64,000 bases of DNA. Source: Armatimonadota bacterium (GTDB lineage Bacteria > Armatimonadota > Fervidibacteria > Fervidibacterales > Thermosaccharophagaceae). The DNA lies in assembly GCA_025062195.1 (NCBI GenBank), contig JANXAS010000008.1, positions 1 to 64,000 of the forward strand. Reading direction: 5' to 3'. The notes under the pieces are model-generated. The model made no database searches and had not been told where the DNA came from. It worked only from the letters and a program-made list of their open reading frames with translations. Made by a program: the position numbers and the translations under genes. Shown piece by piece: positions 1 through 8,518 of this stretch; within the stretch, counting starts at the first letter, position 1; every line of letters starts with the position of its first letter.

Positions 1-639
1 GGTTTCAAAGAGGTTATCTTGGCTATCAGCGGCAAGGATGTTTGGCGTAGCTTGAAATATGAGAGCGGCGTGCACAGGGTCCAGCGAATACCCATTACAG
101 AATCAAGCGGAAGGATTCACACATCAACTGCCACTGTTGCCATATTGCCCGAGCCGGAGGAAATTGATGTCCAGATAAATGAGGATGATTTGGAAATTGA
201 AACGATGCTCTCATCCGGGCCGGGCGGGCAGCACATGCAAAAGAATGAGACGGCTGTGCGCATAAGGCATAAGCCCACAGGTATTGTCGTCGTCTGCCAA
301 GACCAGCGCTCACAGTATCAGAACAAGGTGCGCGCCATGAGAATACTCAGAGCAAAGCTGATTGAAATGATGCGCCGAGAGCAGGAACAAAAGATAACGC
401 AGGTTCGCAAAGCGCAAATAGGGACTGGTGACAGAAGTGAAAAAACGCGCACATATAACTTCCCACAAAACAGGGTGACCGATCATAGGATTGGATTGAC
501 CGTATACAATTTGAATGAAGTGCTTGATGGCGAGCTTGACGAGATAATCTCCGCCATGCGCAGGCATGAGATGCATCAACTGCTTGCAGCAGATAGCCAC
601 ATTCAAGGCGAGCATTTGAGGCTTAAGGAAGGCGAATGA
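1..639 (+). CDS. prfA: Peptide chain release factor 1, C-terminal part (partial at window edge)
   Basis: Class I release factor that reads UAA/UAG in the ribosomal A site and triggers hydrolysis of peptidyl-tRNA. The reading frame is open from base 1 ([11 protein letters not shown]...), so the gene starts upstream of the window and the TTG at 19 in the ORF track is not its start. The catalytic GGQ motif is seen in [14 protein letters not shown], followed by the conserved [14 protein letters not shown] segment of RF1/RF2; the [11 protein letters not shown] and FESG-type context fits RF1. About 212 residues are present, covering domains 2-4. In many bacteria prmC, the methylase of the GGQ glutamine, follows prfA, but no prmC is visible here. 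The next clear gene is on the other strand. Confidence 0.95.
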   Translation, partial: GFKEVILAISGKDVWRSLKYESGVHRVQRIPITESSGRIHTSTATVAILPEPEEIDVQINEDDLEIETMLSSGPGGQHMQKNETAVRIRHKPTGIVVVCQDQRSQYQNKVRAMRILRAKLIEMMRREQEQKITQVRKAQIGTGDRSEKTRTYNFPQNRVTDHRIGLTVYNLNEVLDGELDEIISAMRRHEMHQLLAADSHIQGEHLRLKEGE

Positions 640-663
640 GTTATGGTGGTATGGTGAAGTGCG

Positions 664-1122
664 GTGGTAACGAAAAGCATTGCTTCGCTTAAGCGGCTCA
701 TGGGTATTTTGCTCTCATCAATGGCTCGCTATGTTAGCAGGTTTTGCAGGGCGCCATACCAATGGAGGTCAAATCGCCCTAAGAGGCTTTCATGTCGCAT
801 CGTCAGTAAGACACTCGCAAAAGTTTGTGAAGGCGATGACCACATTACAGTAGCCTTTCCCATGCCGCACGGCAGTTTGAGCTACGCGCGCATCCGGACA
901 TCTTCCACATCGGTTTTTGTGGAGACTAAGGGGACTGTTATCCTCTTGCGCCAACTCAGTGATGGGCAACACGGCGCATCCTTTTCAATAGATGTGACAG
1001 TGCGCCAAATAAGGCATTTGCCAGTCAGAGTGGATGCCTCACGGGGCTTTGCGACTATGGATGGAAGGCACAAGTTGCTATTGGTTCATTTGCCGAAAGC
1101 TGGGGCACGCCACCCAGTTTAG
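664..1122 (+). CDS. Uncertain hypothetical ORF downstream of prfA
   Basis: A 152-codon ORF with a GTG start fills most of the 530-base gap between prfA and the convergent membrane-protein gene. A weak GGTGA stands six bases before the start. The N-terminal third is rich in Arg and Ser and looks poorly protein-like. The rest (from about CEGDDHITVAF) could form beta strands. I recognise no family and see no conserved motif. Competing short minus-strand ORFs cover the same bases. It could be a lineage-specific gene, a decayed gene or non-coding sequence; I lean to not functional. Confidence 0.25.
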   Translation: MVTKSIASLKRLMGILLSSMARYVSRFCRAPYQWRSNRPKRLSCRIVSKTLAKVCEGDDHITVAFPMPHGSLSYARIRTSSTSVFVETKGTVILLRQLSDGQHGASFSIDVTVRQIRHLPVRVDASRGFATMDGRHKLLLVHLPKAGARHPV

Positions 1123-1169
1123 GGCTGCTGATGTAGCTAAAATTTGTTTCGGGATTTCGGTGAGATGGT

Positions 1170-1613
1170 TTATCCGTCGCCCTCACCAATTGCCTCCCGG
1201 GTTTGCTCCGCTTGTGTTTTTGCCTCTTCGCCCAGACCAGTGACTTTGGTTAAGCGTCTTCTTGTGGCGAGTTTGCCGAAGAGGATGTGTGGCAATATGT
1301 TGCCATGTTTAATTCCGAGTGCCCTCATAAATGCCCGGCGCTGCTGCCAAAAGCCGATGCAAAGGAGTGTCAGGAAGACAGCCCTCAAGAGCTGTGATAG
1401 CCCATGAAGCCCGACGAGTCCAATCGCCTCCCCGAAAGAGACTGCCTCAGCAATAGCAAATAATGCTAACGAGATTGTGAGTGTGCGCCACATACTTCCG
1501 AGCATGCCCGTGCTCAACAGCAGATAAAGTTCGGCGCAAAGTATGGCTGCAAGGATTGAGAGGAGGAAGATGGCAACAGTTAACATGCCGACTATGATGC
1601 TCCAAGGTGTCAT
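1170..1613 (-). CDS. Small membrane protein, translationally coupled to HD-GYP gene
   Basis: Unrecognised protein of about 147 residues. It has roughly three hydrophobic helices: one at the N terminus (SIIVGMLTVAIFLLSILAAI), a second over LTISLALFAIAEAV and a third around LLRAVFLTLLCIGF. A basic, then acidic cytoplasmic tail follows (RRAFMRALGIKHG... GLGEEAKTQAEQTR). The ATG at 1613 is preferred over the GTG at 1622 because GAGGTGA lies five bases before it. That site overlaps the TGA of the upstream HD-GYP gene, so the two are probably translated together. A partnership in signalling is an inference from this coupling only. Confidence 0.7.
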   Translation of the reverse strand: MTPWSIIVGMLTVAIFLLSILAAILCAELYLLLSTGMLGSMWRTLTISLALFAIAEAVSFGEAIGLVGLHGLSQLLRAVFLTLLCIGFWQQRRAFMRALGIKHGNILPHILFGKLATRRRLTKVTGLGEEAKTQAEQTREAIGEGDG

Positions 1614-1623
1614 AGAGGTCACC

Positions 1624-2616
1624 TCAGGCAGCGTGCTTTAGCACCGGATGCAACTCATATCGTGAGCATGTCTCCTGCAGCTCGTCGGGCAGTGTCTGAG
1701 TGAGCCTTTTAAGCAGTTGGCTGATGAAGGCATCGCCGAAGACCTTTGATAGCGCCAGCGAGATGTGCCACATTGCGTTTCGGTAAATCTTGGCTCGCTC
1801 ATCCAAGCCTATTACCCACGGCGTTTCGTCAGCAATTTGTGCGTCTTCAATGGTAATCGGGATCCCATCCTCCTTAAACGCCTCGGACAGTTCTTGAGCG
1901 AGGCGTTGAGTCAGCAATTCGCCAATCAACCTCTTTACGACCCACATCAGCTGTTGCACTAATCCCATGAATGCGCTTCTCAGTCTCGCCGTCTCCGACG
2001 AGACGAATACCTCAAGCGGGACTGTAAGGTATTCGTTTCTCATGTGGGTCGGTATAGAACGCTCTACGACCTTGATAAGCGCCTCAACTACTTGCGGGTC
2101 AAGTTGTGCGTGGGCAGCCCACTTAAGCCTATCAAGCGCTTGAGCGATGGTGAGCGGTGGGCGGTATGGTGATGGACGTGTCATTGATGCGAACGCCTCT
2201 GCGGCAGCGATTATGCGCCCCTCAATTGGTATCTCAGCGCCACGCTTACCGTGCGGGTAGCCTTTCCCATCCCAGCGCTCATGATGATGTTCAATAGCAT
2301 CTGCAGCACTGCTCGCAGACGGAAGGGCTTTGGCTATTCGTGCACCTATGATGGTGTGCCGTTTAACAGAGTCAAATTCTTCCGGAGTCAACCTGTCGGG
2401 CTTGTTGAGCAACTCCTTTGGAAGTTCCACCTTGCCAATGTCGTGTAACAAGCCGGCGCACTCAATCGTGCTAATGAGGTGGCTCGGCGACCGCCGCTCA
2501 ATAGCGATTAAGGTTGCCCACCGAGCAACTGCCTTGCTATGCCCCTCGCCACCGATTTCAAGCGAATCAACTGCTTCAGCGAGTGTCTCATATGCGCTCT
2601 GACTGCCGCGATTCAT
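1624..2616 (-). CDS. HD-GYP domain protein (putative c-di-GMP phosphodiesterase)
   Basis: HD-GYP proteins are metal-dependent phosphodiesterases that degrade cyclic di-GMP. The HD pair is in CAGLLHDIGKVELP, with an upstream H in GEGHSKAVARW, the HH motif in EHHHERWDGKGYPHG, and the GYP signature itself (GKGYP). A helical C-terminal region of about 140 residues, from MRNEYLTVPLEVF to the end, matches no family I know. The track start at 2682 would overlap ispE by 55 bases. The ATG at 2616 (MNRGSQSAYETLAEAVDS) begins 11 bases after the ispE stop and is preferred, giving about 330 residues. There is no receiver or PAS sensor domain, so the input signal is unknown. The small membrane protein gene follows directly. 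Confidence 0.85.
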   Translation of the reverse strand: MNRGSQSAYETLAEAVDSLEIGGEGHSKAVARWATLIAIERRSPSHLISTIECAGLLHDIGKVELPKELLNKPDRLTPEEFDSVKRHTIIGARIAKALPSASSAADAIEHHHERWDGKGYPHGKRGAEIPIEGRIIAAAEAFASMTRPSPYRPPLTIAQALDRLKWAAHAQLDPQVVEALIKVVERSIPTHMRNEYLTVPLEVFVSSETARLRSAFMGLVQQLMWVVKRLIGELLTQRLAQELSEAFKEDGIPITIEDAQIADETPWVIGLDERAKIYRNAMWHISLALSKVFGDAFISQLLKRLTQTLPDELQETCSRYELHPVLKHAA

Positions 2617-2627
2617 CACCAACACCA

Positions 2628-3587
2628 CTATGTGATTCTTGTTATCATGCTTCGTTGTGTCACCGACGCGATTGCTATCCAAACGCTGTTGCTCACTTCA
2701 GCGCTGCTCGGAAACAGACCGCTACCTTCGTAGCATCGGCGCAGCTCTTCGCTGAGCCATTGTTTGGCAGCCTCCGCTTCCTTTCTGGTCGCGAAGAGTC
2801 CTACTATTGTTGGACCGCTGCCGCTCATGACCACGCCCAATGGCTCTGTGCGCAATAGCAACTTTTTGAGGTAGCTTATCTCCGTGTGTGTTTCAGAAAC
2901 CACAGCCTCAAAAGCGTTGTAGAGATGCTTTCCTGCAGCACTCAAGTCACCGCACTGCAATGCCTCAATCAACGGTGCTGGGTCTCTACCTTCCGGCTTG
3001 CCTTTCAAGTCCCAGACTTTGTATGCCCACGCAGTTGGGACTTCAACCGGTGGCTTAACGAGGAGCATCCAAAGCTGAGCCTTAATGTTTAATGGCACAA
3101 TCACATCGCCAAAGCCTTCCACGAGCGCCCAGCCGCCGTGAATAAAGAATGGAACATCAGCACCAATTGACTTAGCAATCTCCATAAGGTCGGGTTGCTT
3201 TAAGCCCAAGTTCCAAAGCTTGTTCAATGCTACAAGCGCTGCAGCGGCGTTTGAACTCCCGCCGCCAAGCCCAGCTGCCACAGGTATCTGCTTATACAGC
3301 CTGATTAAGCCGCACATGGGCACATTAGCTGCCCTTGCAAGCGCTTCAGCGGCTTTCCAAACTGTGTTCTCATTCCCATTTGGTATGTTGGCATTGCTGA
3401 CTACGAGCTTGAATCCCTCCTTTGGCGGTAGCAATGTTGCAACAAGCGTATCTCGCAGGTCAATCGGGCACATGACACTAACGATTTCGTGATATCCGTC
3501 AGGGCGTTTACCTCGTATGTCAAGGAAGAGGTTCACCTTTGCAGCGCAACGAACAGTCACATTTACAACCCTCTTCACCGTCACCAT
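2628..3587 (-). CDS. ispE: 4-diphosphocytidyl-2-C-methyl-D-erythritol kinase
   Basis: GHMP-family kinase that phosphorylates the 2-hydroxyl of CDP-methylerythritol in the MEP route to isoprenoids. The conserved blocks are all visible: KVNLFLDIRGKRPDGYHEI near the N terminus, the ATP-binding loop PVAAGLGGGSSNAAAAL around residues 100-120, and the C-terminal MSGSGPTIVGLF motif. The 319-residue length is slightly above the usual 280-300. GGTGAG lies upstream of the ATG at 3587. It is the first gene of the group that continues into the HD-GYP protein and the small membrane protein. Confidence 0.95.
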   Translation of the reverse strand: MVTVKRVVNVTVRCAAKVNLFLDIRGKRPDGYHEIVSVMCPIDLRDTLVATLLPPKEGFKLVVSNANIPNGNENTVWKAAEALARAANVPMCGLIRLYKQIPVAAGLGGGSSNAAAALVALNKLWNLGLKQPDLMEIAKSIGADVPFFIHGGWALVEGFGDVIVPLNIKAQLWMLLVKPPVEVPTAWAYKVWDLKGKPEGRDPAPLIEALQCGDLSAAGKHLYNAFEAVVSETHTEISYLKKLLLRTEPLGVVMSGSGPTIVGLFATRKEAEAAKQWLSEELRRCYEGSGLFPSSAEVSNSVWIAIASVTQRSMITRIT

Positions 3588-3730
3588 GTTCCGAGACTCA
3601 CCGCCTTCATTCTCATCGTTAGCTGTGCATTTGGTTTAATCATTCGGCTTTCATGCATCACTCACTGGATCGTCCAATGAGTGTTTGCCATAAAGAGTCG
3701 CATTACAACACATCTTGCATCGCGCATGCC

Positions 3731-4456
3731 CTATGGTTGGCACGCCTTGCAGGGTCTATACCCAGCTTTCATTGATCCTTTGCGGCTTCGGAAGACGACG
3801 CGGTTTGGTTGTGAGATTTCCCTCGCGTATTTGCATGTTGGGCGATGGAATATTAGCGTCCTCTTGTTGCCAATATATGTTGCAATCCTATCGCGCTGTT
3901 CCCTCCATAACCCTTTCCCACTTCTAACTGCCTCTCGTTGAAGCCTCACGAAAAGATCAGCATATCTCACATTTGGTGGCACAGTGTATGCCATCGCGTA
4001 GCCGCGCTTTACAAGCTCCGCGTTGACGAAAATCTCTCTGCCACTTGTTTTGACGAAGACATAGGCAAGCCATCTGCCATGTTGGTCTTTCCTTTGGACA
4101 TCAAACTGAAGGTGCACCCTCTTTCTCAACACCAATTTTTCGTTCTCCCGCTTTGCCTCCATGTAAAATGGTTGGCTGCGCTCCGGGGCATCAATGCCTA
4201 TATAGCGCACGATGCGCCCATCTAAAAGACGCACAGTGTCACCATCAATGACTGAGATGACAACGCCATAACTTTCGCTTGCCTTCTTTGTCCGCCAAAG
4301 GCGTTGTGGTGCAGTTTTTGCGTCTGTGTGTCTTGCGAGTTTTAAAAGCGAGTGTATTGCGCCGAGCAGAATGGAAAGCAATGCGAGCGCCAAAAACAGC
4401 CTCGGAGATAAAGCTACAATGCCGCACAAACAAGTTCGTGTGCCGATTTTCACCAT
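3731..4456 (-). CDS. Thermonuclease-like SNase-domain protein with C-terminal Cys-rich module
   Basis: Membrane-anchored or secreted nuclease of the staphylococcal nuclease (SNase/TNase) family. An N-terminal hydrophobic segment (FLALALLSILLGAIHSLL) acts as signal or anchor. The SNase fold follows from about residue 65 with VIDGDTVRLLDGRIVRYIGIDAPE, the basic active-site region AKRENEKLV, and the RWLAYVFV and GYAMAYTVPPN strands. After the nuclease domain comes a module of about 45 residues, HRPTCKYAREI... GYRPCKACQP, resembling the Ada-type metal-binding domain that is often fused to SNase. It is expected to cut DNA or RNA outside the cytoplasm. It lies downstream of cooC-like 1 by about 120 bases and seems unrelated to acetyl-CoA synthesis. 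Confidence 0.88.
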   Translation of the reverse strand: MVKIGTRTCLCGIVALSPRLFLALALLSILLGAIHSLLKLARHTDAKTAPQRLWRTKKASESYGVVISVIDGDTVRLLDGRIVRYIGIDAPERSQPFYMEAKRENEKLVLRKRVHLQFDVQRKDQHGRWLAYVFVKTSGREIFVNAELVKRGYAMAYTVPPNVRYADLFVRLQREAVRSGKGLWREQRDRIATYIGNKRTLIFHRPTCKYAREISQPNRVVFRSRKGSMKAGYRPCKACQP

Positions 4457-4573
4457 GCCCTTTAATGCTCACTCCCCTTCAGGACGGCACTCTCACCTGA
4501 GGGTTTAATCCTCTCAATCCTTAAACACGGTTTAAGTAGGCATTGAGCTGCTGTAGCCGGCAAAAACCTCCTT

Positions 4574-5371
4574 TCAATTCTTTGCGATGCTGATGAGCCA
4601 GTCGCATATGCACCTTATGGCACTCCAAAATGGAGAAGCATCAACTTCGTCTAAAGGTGGAACGCCAGTTATCGCCTGCCCCCAAATGTTAACATCAAAT
4701 GGTATAAAGCACAGAAGCTGCACTTGCCTCTTCAATTTGCTGCACTCAGCTTCAACGAACGAGGCTATGGCGTTTGCTTCCTCATCATTGCGCACCTTGT
4801 TTCCAACGATTGCCACCTCTTTGATGCCCAACTCATGTGCGAGTGCGCATGCAGTGAGCGCTGTGCGCATGCTTGCAGCTGTTGGTTCTGTTACTATTAG
4901 CATGCCGTCAACATACATTGCGGTGCCCCTTGTAAGGTGCTCAATTCCAGCTGTCATATCCATTATCACAACTTCATCCCTCTCAAGCAGCAACCCCTGA
5001 ATGACTGCCCTTAGAAATGTATTCTCACGGCAGTAGCATTCTGACGCCGCCTTCTTAACCATGCCCATTCGCATTAACTTGATGCCCTCGCGAACTACAA
5101 CGAACTTCTCAAGGATGTCGTCAACCCTTGGATTGAGCACGAAATAAGGACCTACCCCACCAGTTCTCTCAATGATTAACTCTTTCAACTCAGCTATGGG
5201 TGCAATTTGGTCAACCTCTTCTGGCGGGAAGCCGAGCGCCATGCCAAGGTTGGCGTCCGGGTCCGCATCAACTGCATACACAGTGTAACCATACGAAGCC
5301 AGCATTCGTGACAGCGCTGCTGCAATTGTTGTCTTGCCGACACCGCCTTTGCCTGATATCGCAAACTTCAG
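4574..5371 (-). CDS. cooC: CooC-type nickel-insertion ATPase, copy 1 (proposed CTG start)
   Basis: MinD/CooC-family P-loop ATPase, expected to mature the nickel sites of CO dehydrogenase or acetyl-CoA synthase. It shows the deviant Walker A motif GKGGVGKTT at the N terminus, DADPDANLGMALG for switch I, a Cys-x-Cys pair (ECYCREN) at the position of the CooC metal-binding CXC, and DMTAGIEHLTRGT for Walker B. The track ORF starts at 5482, deep inside the upstream gene. AGGGGTGAT at about 5376-5385 stands four bases before a CTG at 5371. Reading CTG as Met gives MKFAISGKGGVGKTT, the canonical CooC N terminus, in a protein of about 265 residues. The alternative GTG at 5380 sits inside the ribosome binding site. 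The RACo stop lies one base upstream. Confidence 0.9.
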   Translation of the reverse strand: MKFAISGKGGVGKTTIAAALSRMLASYGYTVYAVDADPDANLGMALGFPPEEVDQIAPIAELKELIIERTGGVGPYFVLNPRVDDILEKFVVVREGIKLMRMGMVKKAASECYCRENTFLRAVIQGLLLERDEVVIMDMTAGIEHLTRGTAMYVDGMLIVTEPTAASMRTALTACALAHELGIKEVAIVGNKVRNDEEANAIASFVEAECSKLKRQVQLLCFIPFDVNIWGQAITGVPPLDEVDASPFWSAIRCICDWLISIAKN

Positions 5372-5372
5372 C

Positions 5373-7325
5373 TTAATCACCCCTTTTGTGTTTGACCGAT
5401 GGGAACTGCTGCAGGTCTGTGTGCGGTATAAAATTCGCCGATATGAACTCGCCCATGTAGCCTGGGTCAACGCTGAGTTCAATGTATGTCATCTTTGAAG
5501 CGATCCTGTGAGCCTCATCAAATGCAGCTTGTGAAAGCAAAGCAAGGCGAGCGCCTTTGACGGAACTGTTACCGAGAACGACGAACTTTTCTTCGGGCAA
5601 ATCCGGCAGCAAGCCAATTTCAATAGCCCTTCTCACATTCAAATGGCTCCCGAATGCGCCCGCAACAAAGATGCGCTTTATCTCGTCAATCCTCAGACCG
5701 ATTGAATTGAGCATAGACCTGAGCGCTGCATACACAGCAGCCTTTGAGCGTATCAAGTTTTTTATGTCGGCTTGCGTTATCGTGATGTCACGCCCTATGC
5801 CGGCATCTTGAGAGCGAACAAGCACAAACTCTATGTCGCCATCATCGTTTTGCCTCAGTTTGCCATTGCTTGGGTGTTCAACGAAATTGCCAGCCATGTC
5901 TATGATGCCGGCACGCTTCAACTCGGCGAGCAATTCAACAAGCCCAGAACCGCATATTCCAATTGGCTTTGCATCGCCTATGGTTTGGATGCTCACATCA
6001 AGCTCTGTTGGGTCAATCTTCACACCCGATATTGCGCCCCTTACGGAACGCATGCCACACTTTATCCCGCTGCCCTCAAATGCTGGACCTATGGAGCAGG
6101 CGCATGTCACCATGAAATCCCTGTTGCCAAGCACCATTTCACCATTCGTCCCCATGTCAATCAAAAGGGAGAGTTCGTCGCGCAGCACCATACCCGAGAC
6201 GAGTGTCCCAGCCACGATATCGCCGCCGACATAGCTGGCAACACATGGGAATGTGAATACATACCCGTCCTTGTGTATGGCAATCTCAACATCGCTTGCC
6301 CTAATTGGTGGGAATGCAGTCACAGCCGGTATGTATGGTTCTATGCGTATGTTCGTTGGGTCAATTCCGAGCAGAAGATGCGTCATGACGGTGTTGCCTG
6401 CAACAGTTGCACAGGCTATATCATCGTGCGATATGTTAAGGGAATTTGCAGCGTGCCTCAAAAGCGAATTGATAGTCCTCAGGGCAGCCTCGCGCAATTC
6501 ATTCAAGCCGTTAGCGTTGCGAGAGACATGCGCTATCCGGCTTATCACATCCTCTCCGAAGACAAACTGCTCGTTATACTTTGCCAGACGCTGAACCGTC
6601 TCAAATGTTTCTAAGTCAACAATATGAACGGTGACGGTCGTCGTCCCAACATCAATAGCAGCGCCGTAAACATGCTTTTCATCCTTCCCAGGGGTTATCC
6701 TTATGACTTCCCAGTGATCACAGCATTTAACCAGGGTGGCTGTCACTTCCCAGCCGCCAGCCCTTATAGCGGTTGGCAGTTGGCGAAGTGCATCTATGCT
6801 CACGCTTATTGGGCGCTCTGCGCCAAACCGAACTTGTGAAAATTCCCGTTTATCATTCAGCACTCGCTTCACAGCATTCAGCAGCCTTTTAAGATCGCTC
6901 ACATTGTCAGTGAGCGATGGCGGATGCATTTTTAGGTGCACTTTTATTGCCATTGGGCTTGGCGGGTAAACATTTAACCCGACCTCGTGCTCTGGCACTT
7001 CAAGCTCAATATGCTTGATTGCTTCCTCGGCAAATGTTACGCGTGACTCAATGGGGACTTCAACCACCAGATCATCAATCGGGAATGTTTGGCATGCGAG
7101 TGTATATCCTTCCGAACGCAACCTCTCACTGAGCGCTGCGGCTCTATCTGTCATGCGTGCCCTGCCGGAGAGCACACGCACAAGGCATTTCTCACATGTT
7201 CCCTCGCCACCGCATACGCTTGCTATCTCAATTCCGGCATCCCTTGCAGCCGAAAGGACGGATGTGCTCTCATCAACAAATATTGAGATGCCTTCCGGAA
7301 GGAACCGTATCCTGTTGAGCCGCAT
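5373..7325 (-). CDS. acsV: RACo-type corrinoid activation protein (2Fe-2S, ASKHA ATPase; DUF4445)
   Basis: Reductive activator of corrinoid proteins: it uses ATP to re-reduce accidentally oxidised Co(II) on the corrinoid iron-sulfur protein to Co(I). The N-terminal plant-type [2Fe-2S] domain has ligands in VCGGEGTCEKCLV and a fourth Cys in LACQTFP. A linker domain follows, then a large ASKHA-like ATPase/corrinoid-binding domain with AIDVGTTTVTVHIVDL, DMGTNGEMVLG, GPAFEGSGIKCGMR and GICGSGLVELLAEL. The 650-residue length fits RACo. ATG 7325 is chosen because GAGGTGA lies five bases before it; the GTG at 7334 overlaps that site. The position between two CooC genes in the acs cluster supports the role. 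The symbol follows acetogen usage and is less certain than the function. Confidence 0.92.
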   Translation of the reverse strand: MRLNRIRFLPEGISIFVDESTSVLSAARDAGIEIASVCGGEGTCEKCLVRVLSGRARMTDRAAALSERLRSEGYTLACQTFPIDDLVVEVPIESRVTFAEEAIKHIELEVPEHEVGLNVYPPSPMAIKVHLKMHPPSLTDNVSDLKRLLNAVKRVLNDKREFSQVRFGAERPISVSIDALRQLPTAIRAGGWEVTATLVKCCDHWEVIRITPGKDEKHVYGAAIDVGTTTVTVHIVDLETFETVQRLAKYNEQFVFGEDVISRIAHVSRNANGLNELREAALRTINSLLRHAANSLNISHDDIACATVAGNTVMTHLLLGIDPTNIRIEPYIPAVTAFPPIRASDVEIAIHKDGYVFTFPCVASYVGGDIVAGTLVSGMVLRDELSLLIDMGTNGEMVLGNRDFMVTCACSIGPAFEGSGIKCGMRSVRGAISGVKIDPTELDVSIQTIGDAKPIGICGSGLVELLAELKRAGIIDMAGNFVEHPSNGKLRQNDDGDIEFVLVRSQDAGIGRDITITQADIKNLIRSKAAVYAALRSMLNSIGLRIDEIKRIFVAGAFGSHLNVRRAIEIGLLPDLPEEKFVVLGNSSVKGARLALLSQAAFDEAHRIASKMTYIELSVDPGYMGEFISANFIPHTDLQQFPSVKHKRGD

Positions 7326-7526
7326 CAATGTCACCTCGTCAGCGCATTAGCATCACTGTGCGAGAGAGCGTGCCCATGCATTTGACGATGTCAGATCTGA
7401 GCATCAGTGTTGGAGACAAGAATTGTCTTTTGGTGCCCGTCATATATCCATTTTTGAGCATGCTGAAAGGGCAACTTTAACATAACGGCGCCAACTATGG
7501 TGAGCAGTTTGATCTGAAGCCATTGG

Positions 7527-8276
7527 TCATTCAAATATTCGTTGGGCTATTTCGCACACGGCTTTATATGCAGGGCTGTCTTTTGGGAGTTCGGTCAATG
7601 GTCGTCCCTCAATGTCACACTTGGTGATAAGTTCATCCTCAGGGATAACCCCGGCAATTTCTAACCTGGTCTTTTCAATCTCCTTCGAGAGCGCCTCAAC
7701 TGTTTTTTCTCCCGCCCTGTTTAGCACGAGGTATATCCTTCGCACATTCAGCTCAAGCGACTTAGATAGAGAAGCTATTCTGCTGGCGGAGCGTATGCCC
7801 TTTATCGTTGGGTCACTGGTTATGAGCAGGACATCAACATCCTGTGCGATTCGCCTGCTCAAATGTTCCATGCCGGCTTCATTGTCCATTACGAGGTAGG
7901 CATAGTTTGAGCGCAACCTCCCAATGAATTCGCGCAGCATCTGATTGGCAGCGCAGTAGCACCCTGGACCTTCCGGTCCTCCCATTGCAATTAGGTCAAC
8001 ATTATCTCCCTCAGTGATAACATCATGCAGTTGATATTCAACCATGCGCAACCTTGGTATGTTTGGCGATGGAGTTGCAGTGCGCGCCTGAGAGAGTATA
8101 TCAGCTATATAGCCGCTGACTTCCATACCGAGAGCCTCGTTCAAGTTTGAATTTGGGTCAGCGTCAATAGCCAGTATCGGTCCTCTACCGTTTTCAACAA
8201 GCCATCTTATGAGCAAGGCTGCAAGTGTTGTCTTGCCTGTGCCGCCTTTCCCAGCAATTGAGATATGCATTGTCAT
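7527..8276 (-). CDS. CooC-type ATPase, copy 2
   Basis: Second MinD/CooC-family ATPase of 249 residues. The N terminus is MHISIAGKGGTGKTTLAALL (deviant Walker A), then AIDADPNSNLNEALGM, a GPGCYCAANQ segment that keeps the CooC Cys-x-Cys pair, and VMDNEAGMEHLSRRIAQDV. It differs from copy 1 throughout, for example GTGKTT against GVGKTT, and is shorter at the C terminus. The two are therefore old paralogs, perhaps serving CO dehydrogenase and acetyl-CoA synthase separately; that division is inference. An AAGGGATGA site precedes ATG 8276. A 190-base gap separates it from RACo downstream and a 242-base gap from the DUF3786 gene upstream. Confidence 0.9.
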   Translation of the reverse strand: MTMHISIAGKGGTGKTTLAALLIRWLVENGRGPILAIDADPNSNLNEALGMEVSGYIADILSQARTATPSPNIPRLRMVEYQLHDVITEGDNVDLIAMGGPEGPGCYCAANQMLREFIGRLRSNYAYLVMDNEAGMEHLSRRIAQDVDVLLITSDPTIKGIRSASRIASLSKSLELNVRRIYLVLNRAGEKTVEALSKEIEKTRLEIAGVIPEDELITKCDIEGRPLTELPKDSPAYKAVCEIAQRIFE

Positions 8277-8518
8277 ATGTTCATCCCTTCTTTTGCACTT
8301 AAAGCCATCCGCATAATTTCGGTCTGTCTATGGTGATGAGCTGATTGTAAATGATGCCCGAATGTTCTCGCCAGAGCATGAAACAAGGTCCCATCAAAGA
8401 AAAGTTCGGCGCACTCTTAATCCCGCCCCCCATCACCTTTTGAGGATTGCAAGCTACGGTAGTCTATAACAATGCTTGCGTCGCTGCCACAGCCATAAGT
8501 ATTGTGAGTGATTCCACC

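Noticed and set aside
3938-4225. 95-codon plus-strand ORF and similar frames opposite known genes
   Set aside because: Antisense to the thermonuclease gene; many such shadows occur because the codon usage leaves the opposite strand open.
5772-6614. 280-codon plus-strand ORF
   Set aside because: It lies wholly antisense to the RACo gene, has no family motif and is rich in Cys, His and Trp as is typical of a shadow frame.
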